A DNA stretch of 64,000 nt. Origin: Sipunculus nudus (lineage: Eukaryota > Annelida > Sipuncula > Golfingiida > Sipunculidae). The DNA is taken from assembly GCA_026874595.1 (NCBI GenBank), contig CM049306.1, forward strand, positions 103,861,142-103,925,141, read 5' to 3'. The translations under genes were made by a program, and so were the position numbers. The notes beneath the pieces are model-generated. The model had not been told where the DNA came from. It saw nothing but the letters and a program-made list of their open reading frames with translations, and did no database searches. This document shows, one piece after another, positions 1 to 12,111 of the stretch (the first letter of the stretch is position 1; each line of letters opens with the position of its first letter).

Positions 1-905
1 GTCTAATAGTTTCACCAGGAACCTTACTTCTCCAAGAATAGGCTGTTTTTGTACTGTTTTCACGAAATGTCCCGAAAATGTTGGATCCCTTACCGTTAGT
101 ACTGCTGTACAACCACTTTTGAACATCGACTGGAAATAAGGTGTTTATGAAATCATAAACCTCTTTTCCTCGCGTCTGTGGATCGGTCGCTAAATCTTCG
201 TATCGTAATGTTAACATCTTACCTGGAAAGCCGTTTTCTAATTCCTTCCTGGTTGTGACGTCATCCATGATGCGCTTACATAGTAAGGTGATTTCTTTGA
301 GCCAGGACCTGTCGGACAGTTTGGCTTGCAGCCACGGAGTATTTGTCCTAGAAGCGGTGATTCCGCGTGGGTCACGGACATAATGTATCACTTTTATAGA
401 AGGATCAGCTTTCAACAGATCACCCACAAGGTTCATTGGCATTCTTATTGCTTTCATTCCAATAATTTGCTTACGTGCACACTCTGCCTTGGCTTTAGAC
501 ACGAAGGCCTCACAGGTTTTCATATATCTGAACATAGGAGCCATGCAGTTTCTTACGCATAAAACTTGGTCACCCTCTGGGCACTTGGGATAGATTTGAT
601 CTTTATTTGTCATTAACTGGACTGTGCCATTTGCTTTCTCCGTATATCTGTGGCATACGTTCAATTCATCAAGAGTTAGATTTTTTTTACATTCTGTACA
701 ATTGCTCCTCCTCCATTGGTCCATCCAGTTAACCATTCCGAGAGAGCGCTGCATGATACATTTCCTGACGCCTTGTGTCCACCTGGACTTTGAGTCGATT
801 ATAAGTCGGTTATAAAACATAGGGAGCGGTAAGTGTTCAAACTTTTTTGAGAATATATTTTGTGTGTATTCAACAAGATTGGCTTTCTCATACGCCGAAT
901 AAACC
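1..905 (-). CDS. Carbohydrate sulfotransferase, 3' coding exon (partial, continues off the window)
   Basis: A single frame stays open on the minus strand from a clear splice acceptor (TTTTCAG, exon starting at 905 with a phase-2 split codon) to base 1, about 301 codons with no stop. It encodes the middle and later part of a Golgi carbohydrate sulfotransferase of the CHST1/3/5-like group, which moves sulfate from PAPS to glycans. The 3'-phosphate-binding motif reads KVIHYVRDPRG followed by SR (about 400-350), and LRYEDLATDP lies downstream (about 210-180). Both are hallmarks of the family. Cysteine pairs such as NCTEC and CVRNC suggest a lumenal disulphide-bonded domain. It joins in frame to the exon at 2536-2723 (AG+G codon). 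The stop codon lies outside the window. The family is secure; the exact substrate (keratan, chondroitin or other) cannot be read from sequence alone. Confidence 0.93.
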
Positions 906-1139
906 CTGAAAAGAAACAAAACAAAGTTTACTATATCTTTACAATCCTTCTACTAATAGGCCTCTGTGTTTTATAGGGATTTTACTTTTCACAGCATTTG
1001 AAAAGACAGTAGGCCTATGTAAACTAGGGACCCATGGGTCACGACGCTCATCTGATTTGTCCACAAGGATGTGTTTATTAGGTTTTTTTTCAAAATATGG
1101 GTCAAGTGATCAGTTTGAAGCCAACCCATACTGGAGTTA

Positions 1140-1860
1140 TCAGCCATAAACTAATTTGTAAATAGATTACCTTGACCTTTGACCTAGTGACCCCAAAACC
1201 AAAAGGAACCTTCCCCTAGTGGGAGGTACGCCATGTGGAAGACTATAGGTTTAGGATGGAAAGATTGGTTCAAAATGCATCCACAAACTTTTCTGAAAAG
1301 TGGATCCTGTGACCTTGACCTTAACCGAAAATCAAAAGGGTTCTTACAATATTGGTGGGTCATATATAAGTCAGGTTTGAAACCAATATGTCAACATAAA
1401 CTCATCTGGAAACAAATATGCGGATATATGGCCCTTTGACCTTGACCTTTAACCTTCGACCCCAAAATTAAAAGATTTCTTACATCATTGATGGGTCATA
1501 TATAAGTCAAGAGTGAAACCAATATGTCAATCCAAACTGGAGTTATCATCCGGAAACAAATATGTTGATAGATGGCCCCTGTGACCTTGACCTTTGACCT
1601 TGTGAACCAAAAATAGATCAACTTTTTCCCCTATAGACAGGTGAGCTATACGTGCAAGATGGAAGGTCTAGGATGAAAAGTTTGGCTTAAAATGCATAAA
1701 AAAATCTTTCTAAATAAGTGGGTCCTTTAACCTTGACCTTTGACCTCATGATCAGGAAACAAATTTGACGGATATACCGGTACAACTGAAAGACTAACAG
1801 ACGAACGGACAAGGTGACTGATAAAGGGGCCTCTGCTTATTCAACGGTGGCCCTCATAAA
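1140..1860. repeat. GACCTTTGACCT-type degenerate repeat block
   Basis: The phrase TGACCTTGACCTTTGACC recurs here (about 1170, 1310, 1440, 1580 and 1735). Each occurrence is followed by a similar stretch mentioning CCAAAA, GGTCATATATAAGTCA or GGAAACAAATATG. Units are roughly 130-270 bp and diverged. Repeats built on this phrase are familiar from bivalve genomes, which supports the mollusc inference. No ORF of note. Confidence 0.7.
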
Positions 1861-1899
1861 CACAAGTTTTCAGGACACAGATGAAACCACAGTTGGATA

Positions 1900-2460
1900 T
1901 CTGGTAGTATAAATATAATTTGGCAGTCTCAAAATAAAGGAAATATGCAGGTGGCGCCAGAAGTCTTCAGGAACTGAGGAAATGAATCATAATCAATAGA
2001 CACATCGGGTTGCAGGATACTGGAAGACACTACAGCTGAGAAACTGACATAACTGCTAACATTTGATGGTCTCAAAAACAGGAAAAAATCGTAAAAATTA
2101 GAATAAATTCAGGTGGCGCCACTAGTTTTCGAGAACTGACAAAACTAGTCATGGTCATAATTCAAGGCAAGATTCATTGCTATCCATGCCTTTTTTTATC
2201 AAGATACTGGAGGATTTGATCAAATTTTTAATTATTCTGGGGTATTTACGAGCCCCATATCTCAGAAGATATAGGTCGCAGTGATGCAGTAATTTCAGGT
2301 TTCCAAAGAGATTTTTTTTTTTGTTAACCTACTTGAATTTTCAGTATCAAGTTTCTAGGGTTAGCGGTTACGATTTGTGCCCTATTAACGGACGCCCGGA
2401 CGGCCATTCAAAAGACGCCCAAACGGCCGGACGGACTTCCATTTACTTTGAGTCTTGCCT
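1900..2460 (+). repeat. Dispersed repeat, copy 1 (GGTGGCGCCA / TTACGATTTGTGCCC family)
   Basis: This copy contains CAGGTGGCGCCA twice (about 1950 and 2111), AGATACTGGAGGATTTGATC, a segment around AGGTTTCCAA and the end GGTTACGATTTGTGCCCTATTAACGGAC. The same string of segments, in partly different order but the same orientation, recurs at about 7190-7700. It is non-coding and probably a non-autonomous transposon family. Confidence 0.6.
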
Positions 2461-2535
2461 TCCGTCTTCTAGTGGTTCAGACAAAATGAGCTTTTAATAT
2501 AAAAAATAACTACTGTTACTAAGTGGAATATTTAC

Positions 2536-2723
2536 CTCCTGGATCCATTGTTGTTAAATATAATGTCAAGTGGTAGGAGACTGTTAACTATTCCATACAT
2601 GGACTGATACATGGCCTCCATCGGTTCATACCAGTAACACGCTGACGGGTTCCTGTTTATCAGCTCCCCCAGAAACGACGAGCCGCCGCGCATGTACGTC
2701 ACCAGCAGGACTTTAACACTCTC
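2536..2723 (-). CDS. Carbohydrate sulfotransferase, exon carrying the PAPS 5'-phosphosulfate-binding loop
   Basis: This 188-nt minus-strand exon is bounded by acceptor CCTGTAG (before 2723) and donor GTAAAT (after 2536). Read from phase 0 it gives VKVLLVTYMRGGSSFLGELI and then NRNPSACYWYEPMEAM. That is the P-loop-like 5'-PSB motif (TYMRGGSSFLGE) plus the FYxYEP-type segment typical of membrane-bound carbohydrate sulfotransferases. It ends two bases into a codon, completed by the first base of the exon at 905, so the two exons form one continuous frame. The 1.6-kb intron between them is filled with dispersed repeats. An upstream exon leaving in phase 0 is required. Confidence 0.92.
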
Positions 2724-3440
2724 CTACAGGAAAACATGCAATAAATGTCAGGTAAGTACAGGGGTACAGAACTCAGAAATTTGTTACACTCAAGACTCAT
2801 GAAATACATAGTCTTTCATACAGAGTAACAGAGGAAACATTTCATGAGTACAATTGCCCTCAATTGACTTTACAAACAGTAAATAACCATATATAACTCT
2901 AAAAAGAAATGTTAATAATGAGATCCTTGAAAAATTAAACGGTATCATATAAAATAGTTAACCACAATGAGGGATTGATAATTGATCTACACAATTGTGC
3001 GAGACAATGCATAACAAGAACCCATGGGTCACGTCGCTCAACTGAATTTTGGAAATTTTTAGCAAACGGAAATTAAACTTATTTCTTTTTGTTTTTAAAA
3101 TATATTAGCATTTAAAAAAAAAAACTAAAAAGGAAATGAAATGAAACCATGTGAATTATAGAATTATGGACATTAGCAAAAGTCTATATTAATAAACATA
3201 TATTTATTAACTGAAATAAAAAGCTGTAAAAAATTCAAAAGAGCATAAACAAAATTTAATGAGCATGTTAAAGCAAGCCAATTAGATATAAATCACATTT
3301 ACACTGTATAATAAATGTAACTTGTAGCTTGAAACCATATAATGATGCAATTTAGAACAATAGACCCATGGGTTATGACGCTCAGCCGACTGACATGTTG
3401 ACAATATGTCCTTGCGCAGGCAACTAATTAAGAAAATTAT
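2724..3440. other. AT-rich intronic sequence
   Basis: Intron sequence upstream of the 5'-PSB exon. It contains A-rich runs and two short stretches around CCCATGGGTCACG that also occur at 1028 and 3364. No gene, tRNA or clear element boundary was seen. Confidence 0.6.
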
Positions 3441-4514
3441 AGTCCATGGGCTAGGAGGGGTCACCGTGCACCCCTCTGGGATTTTACGACATAGGTATTT
3501 TTAGATCCCAAAGAATGTCCAATTAATGAATTAAGATGTTAACATTGATTATTTTGGGATACACTACCCTTTTAGGCCATTTAAAGACAGCCGCGTCTTT
3601 ACGCACGGCACCCGCGGACAGGTAGCCTTGATAAGGGGGTAGGGGTATGTAATAATCGCTTAATATTTGACATATTCACTTCAAATAAACTGCATTGTGT
3701 TCGCAAATATTAGGGAAAAGTCACTGGAAACAATAATCATATGAATGTTTTATTTATTTCTGTTGATTAAGCAATTAATTACTATACATATAAAATATCC
3801 AAAAAGAAAATTGAATTTATCAGCTTTTTCTTTAATTTTTCCCAACAGTAGTTTATTTTCGAGATGATGTTGCATTTCTGAATTTCTAGTGCATTTATAC
3901 ATTAGTTCCTGACATTCTTATACAAATCCTGTTGATAAAATTATGAATATTTGACTTTAAACACCTGCAATGAATGACCCATTGTTAATTCTATTTGATG
4001 GTATCTATTGCATATAAGACAGATGTGGTGTTCCATGTTCCTCTCCAGATGCATTGATTTTTCCCTGTGATGCTTCCTTGATACCATGGATTGTTATTTG
4101 TCTGAACCTGAAGGTGATTATTGGTTTTAAAAATAATGGAAACCCTTTCTTGCGCCATTTTTAACAAATAATTAATTAACAAAAAATAATCATATTTCAG
4201 CCATTATATTAGAAGGGTCACCATGCACCCCCTCAGGGATTTTATGACATAGGTATTTTTAGATCCCCAAATATGTCCATTCAATGAATTATAATGTTAA
4301 CACTGACTATTTTTGGATACACTTCCGTTTTAAGCCATTTAAAGACAACCACGTCATTACGCACGCAACCGCAGACAGGTAGCCTTGATAAGGGGGTATA
4401 GGGGTATGCAAATGCTTATCTATAGATCGCTTAATAATTGAATTATTAAGTTCAAATTTACTGCATTGTATCTGCAAATACTTGGGAAATTCACTTATGA
4501 AAATATTCTGATCA

Positions 4515-4518
<4 letters not shown>

Positions 4519-4579
<61 letters not shown>
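4519..4579. repeat. (TA)n microsatellite
   Basis: An uninterrupted TA run at the inner edge of the left arm of the foldback element. The ORFs rich in Tyr-Ile here are artefacts of it. Confidence 0.97.
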
Positions 4580-4582
<3 letters not shown>

Positions 4583-6083
4583 GGATGTATCAATATATCG
4601 ATATATCGATACGAATTGATACACGACGTCGATACGATAACCGAAATGCGTTGCATGCTGTATTGGTCGTATCGGTTGATTGCTAATGAATAGAGATATA
4701 ATTCTAAATGCACTGTATATTTGTTGCTTTGGCTTTTAAGACTTGTTAATAAATGTACATGTATATACACATGCAGTACTTTCATGACAAGCAGGCGCAT
4801 GTGAGCGATAATAGGCACTTATTCGCTTTATGATATGTCATTTTATCTCTATTTTTTTATTTACGCAGCCGGTCATAGGTTGCTCGGAACTCCCGCGTTC
4901 GACATCAGATGTCGAATGAATGGTTAAAGCCTGGGTACAAATCCTGTACAAAAAGGGGAGTGTCTAATGGGATTGATATTCACAGAAATATACAAACCTG
5001 TGTAATTATATAAAAATACAGCCTATGATCTTCCAAACCAAATGCAATAAAACAGTTTTGTGCAGGGGGGATGCTAAGGGCTCAAAGAAAATCGAGATTT
5101 TGGTAGTCTTGATTAGATAGATTTTTGATAATTAAAATCAACTGGTTTGTTTATTTGTTAAGCTGCTTAAGTGCGTAGCATACTAAATATGTTGTATGTT
5201 AAATTAAAAAGAAAACATATAAAAACAAGAAACAAATCTTTTTTTAAGCAATGATATAAACAGAAAAATGAAACGTATCGTCAATACGTATCGGTATCGA
5301 ATTAACTGTATCGCAATACGTATTGTACCGGAAGAGGCGACTAATGGACTGGGAAAGTGTTGCTGGAGAATATGTTGCTCGGTCATACTATGTATGTAAT
5401 AACAACAACATAAATAAAAAAAAATAACTATAAAACAGACAAGAAAACGTCAACTATAATAAAATAAAGCAATAACGCAGTAGAAGCTAGATAAATAATT
5501 ATGCATGATAATTGAAACTTGCCTAAAAATTATGGTGGACACTTTTCCTTATTACTACTTTACAGGCCTGGTGCACTGGGCCCAAACTTTTCAGGAATCC
5601 CAAAGTAATTGAATTATCTGGTTATAAAGGACGAAAACCTCACAACATTTCGGAAGGGCTAACATAACACTGGTTAGTGCTTATATTTGGAGAAAGTTTA
5701 ATATCCTTATACACTAATATATTCAAAATGATCTGCATGGATAAAGAGTTTACTAGTGTTTATACCCTTAGTTTCAAAGCAATGACTATTTTTGGTATTA
5801 GGGAAGCGTCATGGTGAGATACATCGAGAGAGGAACACGAACCACCTCGTATATACATGTTATAAAACACTATATCATTCATTTATGTCTACATAATTTT
5901 ATTTTTTTAAATGTTTTAGGATTGACAAAGGCTTATGTATTCATAAACTAGAACTTCAGAAATGTCAGCATTATCTTGTAAAATATTCCACAGCGAAAAT
6001 TGTTTAAATAAAAATCTGTGAAATTTCTTTACAGGATGTTTTATTTAGATCATAACTTATTTGCTTCATCAACAAAAAACATG

Positions 6084-6085
<2 letters not shown>

Positions 6086-6123
<38 letters not shown>
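6086..6123. repeat. (TA)n microsatellite
   Basis: A TA run at the inner edge of the right arm of the foldback element, mirroring the tract at 4519-4579. Confidence 0.97.
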
Positions 6124-6125
<2 letters not shown>

Positions 6126-7189
6126 CTATATTGATCAGTGATTTTTTCCGATTGTTTGCAAATACAATACAGTTATTTGAAGTAAATATGTCAAATATTA
6201 AGCGAGCTATAAGCATTTACATATCCCTACCCCCTTATCAAGCTATACCTATCCGCTGTTGTCTCACTCTCAGTTCCATAAAAGACTAGTGTATCCGAAA
6301 ATAATCAGTTTCAACACCTGAATTCATTAACTGGACATATTCGGGAACCTAAATATACTAAATTTATATATCTAAATAAAATTCCGGAGGGGAATGCACA
6401 GTGACCTTTCCTATATTAGGGTCTAAATATGATTATTTTTGTATAATTATTATATGCAAAAAATTGCTCAAGAAAGGGTTTCCATTATTTTTAAAACCAA
6501 TAAACACCTTCAGGTTCAGACAACAATTCATAGTATCAAGGAAGCATCACAGTGAAAATCAGTGCATCTGGAGAGGAACATGGAACACCACATCTGTCTT
6601 ATAAACAAGGGATACCATCAAATAGAATTAACAATTGGTCATTCATTACAGGTATATGTGGAAAAATATTCATAATTTTCAACAAGATTTGTAAGAATGT
6701 CAGGAACTAATGTATAAATGCACAAGAAATTCAGAAATGCAGCATCATCTTGAAAATAAACTACTGTTGGGAAAAATTAAAGAAAAAGCTGATAAATTCA
6801 ATTTTCTTTTTGGATATTTTATATGTATAGTAATTAATTGCTTAATCAACAGAAATAAATAAAACATTCATATGATTATTGTTGCCAGTTACTTTTTCCT
6901 AATATTTGCAAACACAATGCAGTTTGTTTGAAGTGAATATGTCAAATATTAAGCGATTATGACATACCCCTACCCCCTTATCAAGGCTACCTGTCGGCGT
7001 GCCGTGCGTAAAGACGCGGTTGTCTTTAAATGGCCTAAAAGGGTAGTGTATCCCAAAATAATCAATGTTAACATCTTAATTCCTTAATTGGACATACTTG
7101 GGGATCTAAAAATACCTATGTCGTAAAATCCCAGGGGGGGTGCACGGTGACCCCCTCCTAGCCCATGGACTATTATAATGTAGTTGGTA

Positions 7190-7700
7190 TCATCATTCAT
7201 GCCCAGTAGCTGAGGTCATTAAGACCCATAACTCGCAAATTTGATGAAAATCCCTCTAACCGTTCCTGAGGACCGGAATCTAGCAATTTGTGTGTATTTT
7301 ACATTATTTCTGGGGTGCTCAAACACCCCCGTAACATAGAGAATATAGGTCACAGTTACCTAATTTCAGGTTTCCAAGGATATTTTTTTCATGGACCTCC
7401 CTGGATGTCCAGTTAGAAGATTCTAGATCCAATGGTTACGATTTGTGCCCTGTTAACGGACGACCGCATCTTTGAAGGTCACAAAAACATAAAAAAAAAA
7501 GAATTTTAAAAAATCGAAAAAAATACAGGTGGCGCCACCAGGCTGCAGGAACTGATGAAACACTTCATGATGGATATGCATGCAAAGAATCATGGTGATC
7601 AATGCATCAGTTGTTTAGGTACTGGAGCTTTTGTATCAAATTTTTAATTATTCTGCTGGGAAGGGGGGGGGGGGGGTTACTTCTGTATCCTTCTGCAGCA
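7190..7700 (+). repeat. Dispersed repeat, copy 2 of the family at 1900-2460
   Basis: Shares GGTTACGATTTGTGCCC, AATTTCAGGTTTCCAA, CAGGTGGCGCCACC and GGTACTGGAGCTTTTGTATC with the copy at 1900-2460, in the same orientation. It ends in a G tract at 7662-7677. Non-coding. Confidence 0.6.
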
Positions 7701-9388
7701 TATTAGCCCCATAGCTCAAAGAATAGACCCTTTTCATGTGACGTCACCCAGCATTTATACAGGAGGACAAGTTTCACTGCCCATGCAACTGACCTCCACA
7801 TGGCTCATTAGGACTTCTTGACACTGCATACTTTGTTCTCCAATCTGTCACATGTTACTAATGTCTGCAGTATTGTAAATCTTTCTGCTATAATCAACTG
7901 TGGAACTGAACCTGTTTGGGATAAGAAATCATTTAACCCAGGTTGACCTAGCAAAGGACAAGCCTTAATCGTAATGTTTAATTTTTGTCCGAGTCCGGTG
8001 GTGATAATTGATGCTGCCTGATAAAGGTCACATCTTATGTGTTTGAAACTACTTTACGGTTTATTTATGAGCGAGGCCGATGGCAGTGATAGATGCTGCT
8101 TAAATAAGGGTTGCCTTGTAAACCATTGTATAGGTTGGTGTTTTGTGTGAAGCCGATGGCAGGGTCACAGGGTGAGAGGCGCAGTGGTAGCGTCAGAACA
8201 TGACGATAGCTAATAAAAGCCTCCTACATCGTGGTTAAAACATGGTTTTTGATATGCATGTGGAATCACAGTTTCCATCAAATGTGTAAAACGTGCTGCA
8301 GTTGGTAGTCCAAATGTTAAGAGAAGAATTGTGAAAAATGAAGAAGAATGAAACTTGGCAGAATAGTTGTCCAGACTCTGTTAATTTCAAATGCACACAT
8401 CCGACTGTGCTGATATAATATGTAGCGTTTCTCATTTTATCGAGTTCTTTCCTATTTATTCCTTATCAATTTTCATTTTTGCAGATTACCATTTTATGCC
8501 CTAGCAATCAGATTTTTTTTTATTTATTTCTTTCCAATTCTTGAATTAATTCATCAATTAATGAACAACTGTGTGATTTATTCCACTTAGAAAGCATCCA
8601 AATTCATACTATAATATTTCGAGATATAATATTTCCGTTTTCACTCTCTGCTTGTCATAACACCGAGGAATCCCCCAACCCCTCGCATTAGCGTGAGAGT
8701 GAGGCAGGGACTCCCCACAGAGCTCAGCTCGGGCTGGGATCGACCGTGAAAAATCTCACAGCTCCTCGGCTGATACTGAGACTCACGCTCTGTGCTCTGC
8801 TTTCCGAGCCTGTGCGCTGCCTAGAACACAGAAGCCGGAAAAATGCAAAGTTTGACATAAGACATTAAACATATCAATTATTTTACAACGAGTACTACGC
8901 ATACATTTAAAAGATGACATTTTGCCCGTTATAAACCTAGAGATGCGCATTTTACTATTGACAATAACATGTCACGAACTATTGAATGTTTTGACTTTCT
9001 AGTTTATACCGTAATTTTGTAGTAATATAAATATTAAAGCCACCCACCCATTAGCCCCAACAACCTAAAGCTTGAACACATAGCAATTGAGGAACAGAAA
9101 TCCTCATAATCTTTTGTTTTAGATGCCTCAAATGTCGTTTTTACATTGCATATTTAAAAAGTTTTCCCCATATGGTAGAGGGGCACTCCCTCCCATACTT
9201 CCCCCTGTGAAAATATAAATATCTTAAATAAAAACATGGCTCAAGGTTTTATTAATATTGTTCATAGGGTGAAATATATTATGTAATAATACACACACAC
9301 ATATTTGAAATCCGACAAGTCTGTAATTCGACACGTCTGGAGCCCTTATAGGTACCAATCATCCCTTTGAATTTGGGAAAGCTGCAGT
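7701..9388. other. Intronic sequence without a recognised gene
   Basis: 7960-8170 contains loosely repeated GATGCTGC and GCCGATGGCAG phrases. 8680-8830 is a more GC-rich stretch. The remainder is AT-rich with no element boundary or exon that I could support. Confidence 0.5.
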
Positions 9389-12111
9389 ATGTTGTTGTTG
9401 TTGAGTTATCGCGCGCGAAAGAAAGTGTCACTGACGGAGGTACGGAAGGACGGATGGACGGAAGGACGGACTGACACGGTGATCACTATAGGGCATCTCT
9501 TGTCAATCGGGACCCTAATTAACAAATATATTGAATTTCAAAACAGTATTCAACAAATAAGTTTTACCGTTCGGTGTGCTGATAAGAGCTGCCAACTGCC
9601 AACAAAATCAGAATTCATTCACAGAGTAAATTTACAGACCTTAAAAAATTGTTCTACAATTCAAGCATCAAAATGCATGACAAAACAGCAAACCTAGCAA
9701 GCAAATGACAATGTCTTCTGATAACAATCACAAAGTTTACATGCGAGTGGTGTGCAGAAGTAAATAAATCAATTTTGCTGTGTGATGTGCAATTTTAGCA
9801 CAATTTCAGTAACAACAAAACCAAATTCATTAACCGAGTCATTTAACAGACATGAAACCCTTAGAAGTGAAATTCTCCTTCCAAAACACAGGAATAGTGC
9901 ACTTGCAATGCATTGTAGGAGAAATCGGATGTATTGATATTTTATAATTTGGTTGCCATATTGGTCGCCATCTTGGATTTTGACCAAGATAGGATGAATG
10001 TCGCTGCACAGGTTCCATAGGGAGGGTAAGGACCGATGGTAAGACAGGGTCGAAAACCAGGAAAGTTTCATGCCACGTTTGTGCGGGAAATTATTGTCCT
10101 CAGTTAAAAAGACAGGTTGCTTAATATTGGCGAATGTAGTAGGACCACAAGCTGCGTGACATGGGCCCGTGGTCACAAAATATTTGCTGAATACAATTTT
10201 TTTAACGGCAAAACAAATTCCGTCACACGGAATTACAAAGTTTCCTGTTGTTACGTTGATATGTGTATGTGTGTGTGTATGTAAAGTCAGTCTGCGTGTG
10301 TCTGTTTCTTGCGTATGCGCAACGTCTACGAAACAGGGAGCTGAAACAGGAAAGGCGAATTGTGATGTTACTCGGCATATGCTACTAGGTGGCGTGACTG
10401 TTGTAATCATGTATGCGCAACTGACAGCGTCCGTTTAAATTTTATTTCCACTTATGTACAGGAATATGCAAACTGTTCTAGAACGACATAATGGCACATA
10501 CCATAATATTTTAGGAGAAAACACTATACTTGATGTATATTTAACATACCTGGTGTGTGAATTGGCTCCTTTCACCCGAAAGGCTTTTCAGGAAACTGAG
10601 CACATCGTAAGAGAAGCTACATAGGAATATACTTTTGAATCAAGAAAATGCACCTGTAAAACATGAACGGTTGGCGATGGAACTAATTTATTTATATATA
10701 TTCACATACATATGTGATACTGTCAGATATACTTTGTAATCAATCTACAACTCTGCTATGTGTAACCCGCCACTGTAAGCCTCTCATATCGACGAGCAAA
10801 CTCCAGTCACTCCTATCTGTGCTCAGACAATTTTTATTTGGATACGAACCTCCTACCTCAAATGTCCTCATACTTAACAGTGAAATATTTTCACTCGCCT
10901 ATTAGTCCATGTAATGAAAAATGACCTATGCCCTTACAACTTTTTTCTCGGCGATTGAGTGGAAACAGATAAAGCAATTCAAACTGCAATATATGTTTGC
11001 TCTTTACGTAGTTTCTGCTATTGCTTTCTAGAATTTTTAGCTGAGCTTTAAGGTTTTGAATTTAAATAAACATATATAAAATTGTTTGGTGGTTCAGACA
11101 TTTTAAACATTTCCCCTAATCCTACCATGAGCTCGTCCACAAAATGACCATCATCGTCTACAAATTGACCATTAACACCCTTGTCAAACGCAACTTTCAA
11201 CGTCTGTTTATTTGGCCCATCACACCGTCACATGCTTTTACCATCAGCTGATCATATTGTCACGAGAGAACTGTGAGATATTAATTTTATTATGGTGTTA
11301 CTCATTCAAGTAAGGATAGTATAACCAGATGATTGTCTCTTTAATTTGATGTATATTAATATGCAGGGTCATGTATCAATATTAACGTTGGAACGTAGGT
11401 TTAGAGAACCCAGCAGTTTTATTTGATGTTGGTTTCAGTACAATTGTAATTCCGTGAGAATCGGTTCTCGGTTTTTGTCCAGACGGTTCCTGTAGTAAAA
11501 TTGTAAACTGTAGAACTTCAAAGGCAACGCACCTGCATGCTTGATTTTCCCATACTTTTGTCTCTGGCGGCATGTCCATTTTAGTATTCATGCATTGAAA
11601 GACAGACCGCATAATATTGTAAGGCTATAGGCCAAGAGCGGTCAGGAAATGTGACGCAAGCATTTGTACATGTTGCTGGAAACGGAAAGTAAATACAATT
11701 CTCCTAGGTCCAAATGGTGTAGGCTGACGGTTTGTCGGTCTAGAGGGGTTTCCGAGATTGTCTGTGAACTAATCAGCTGAGGGGTGATTTTCCGAATTGT
11801 ACGTCAAAGTCTGCGGGCGACCAACGTAAATCTCATTAACGGACATGTTAGTAGTGTTTACTGATGGACTTGAATGCAACCGATGTTTTTTTTGCTGTCG
11901 TGGTGAAGCCCGGCAAACAGACCAGGACCATTGATACGCTAATCATTGTGATTAGGGCCGAATATTGTTGTGGCATATTCTGGTACAGAGTGTTGACAAT
12001 GTCCAGGGTTATGACAGACATTGTCTGAGTGATGCTACAGACGGCGTTACAGAGAAGCGCTAGTGAGTCGTGCGTATACAGTGATAAACGGCCTGGACTA
12101 GAGGAGTACAT
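9389..12111. other. Intronic sequence with several unassigned ORFs
   Basis: 9420-9480 holds GGACGGA runs. A 213-codon minus ORF (9769-10410) crosses a TG microsatellite (10261-10282) and resembles no family. Minus ORFs at 11382-11612 and 11848-12111 (87 residues with one hydrophobic stretch) are intact but unsupported. One of them might conceal the missing sulfotransferase stem exon, but no phase-compatible acceptor/donor pair could be found. Confidence 0.4.

Larger units (their letters stand above)
906..2535 (-). other. Sulfotransferase intron, repeat-filled
   Basis: This is the intron between the two catalytic exons. It has minus-strand GT at the low side of 2536 and AG at 906-907. No coding potential was seen. 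Most of it is the two repeat families described at 1140-1860 and 1900-2460. Confidence 0.85.
3441..7171. mobile_element. 3.73-kb foldback (long inverted repeat) element, non-coding
   Basis: The ends are inverted copies beginning AGTCCATGGGCTAGG, flanked on both sides by ATTAT (3436-3440 and 7172-7176), a plausible 5-bp target duplication. The left arm, 3441 to about 4200, matches the reverse complement of about 6400-7171. Inside each arm the outermost 270 bp is repeated again in diverged form (4201-4500 and the mirror image at 6130-6400), giving A-B-A' ... A'-B-A. Each arm ends in a (TA)n tract. The 1.5-kb centre (4580-6086) contains no credible ORF but has TIR-like ATCGATACG motifs at both edges (4600-4680 and 5270-5330), perhaps a second nested element. 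No transposase was seen, so it would depend on one elsewhere. Confidence 0.8.

Noticed and set aside
8177-8215. tRNA-like A box (GGCGCAGTGGTAGCG)
   Set aside because: No matching B box or cloverleaf downstream.
9769-10410. 213-codon minus ORF
   Set aside because: It crosses a TG microsatellite, shows no motif or splice context, and its composition looks like chance.
11382-12111. Minus ORFs of 76 and 87 codons as sulfotransferase stem exons
   Set aside because: No acceptor/donor pair gives the required phase 1 entry and phase 0 exit without a stop.
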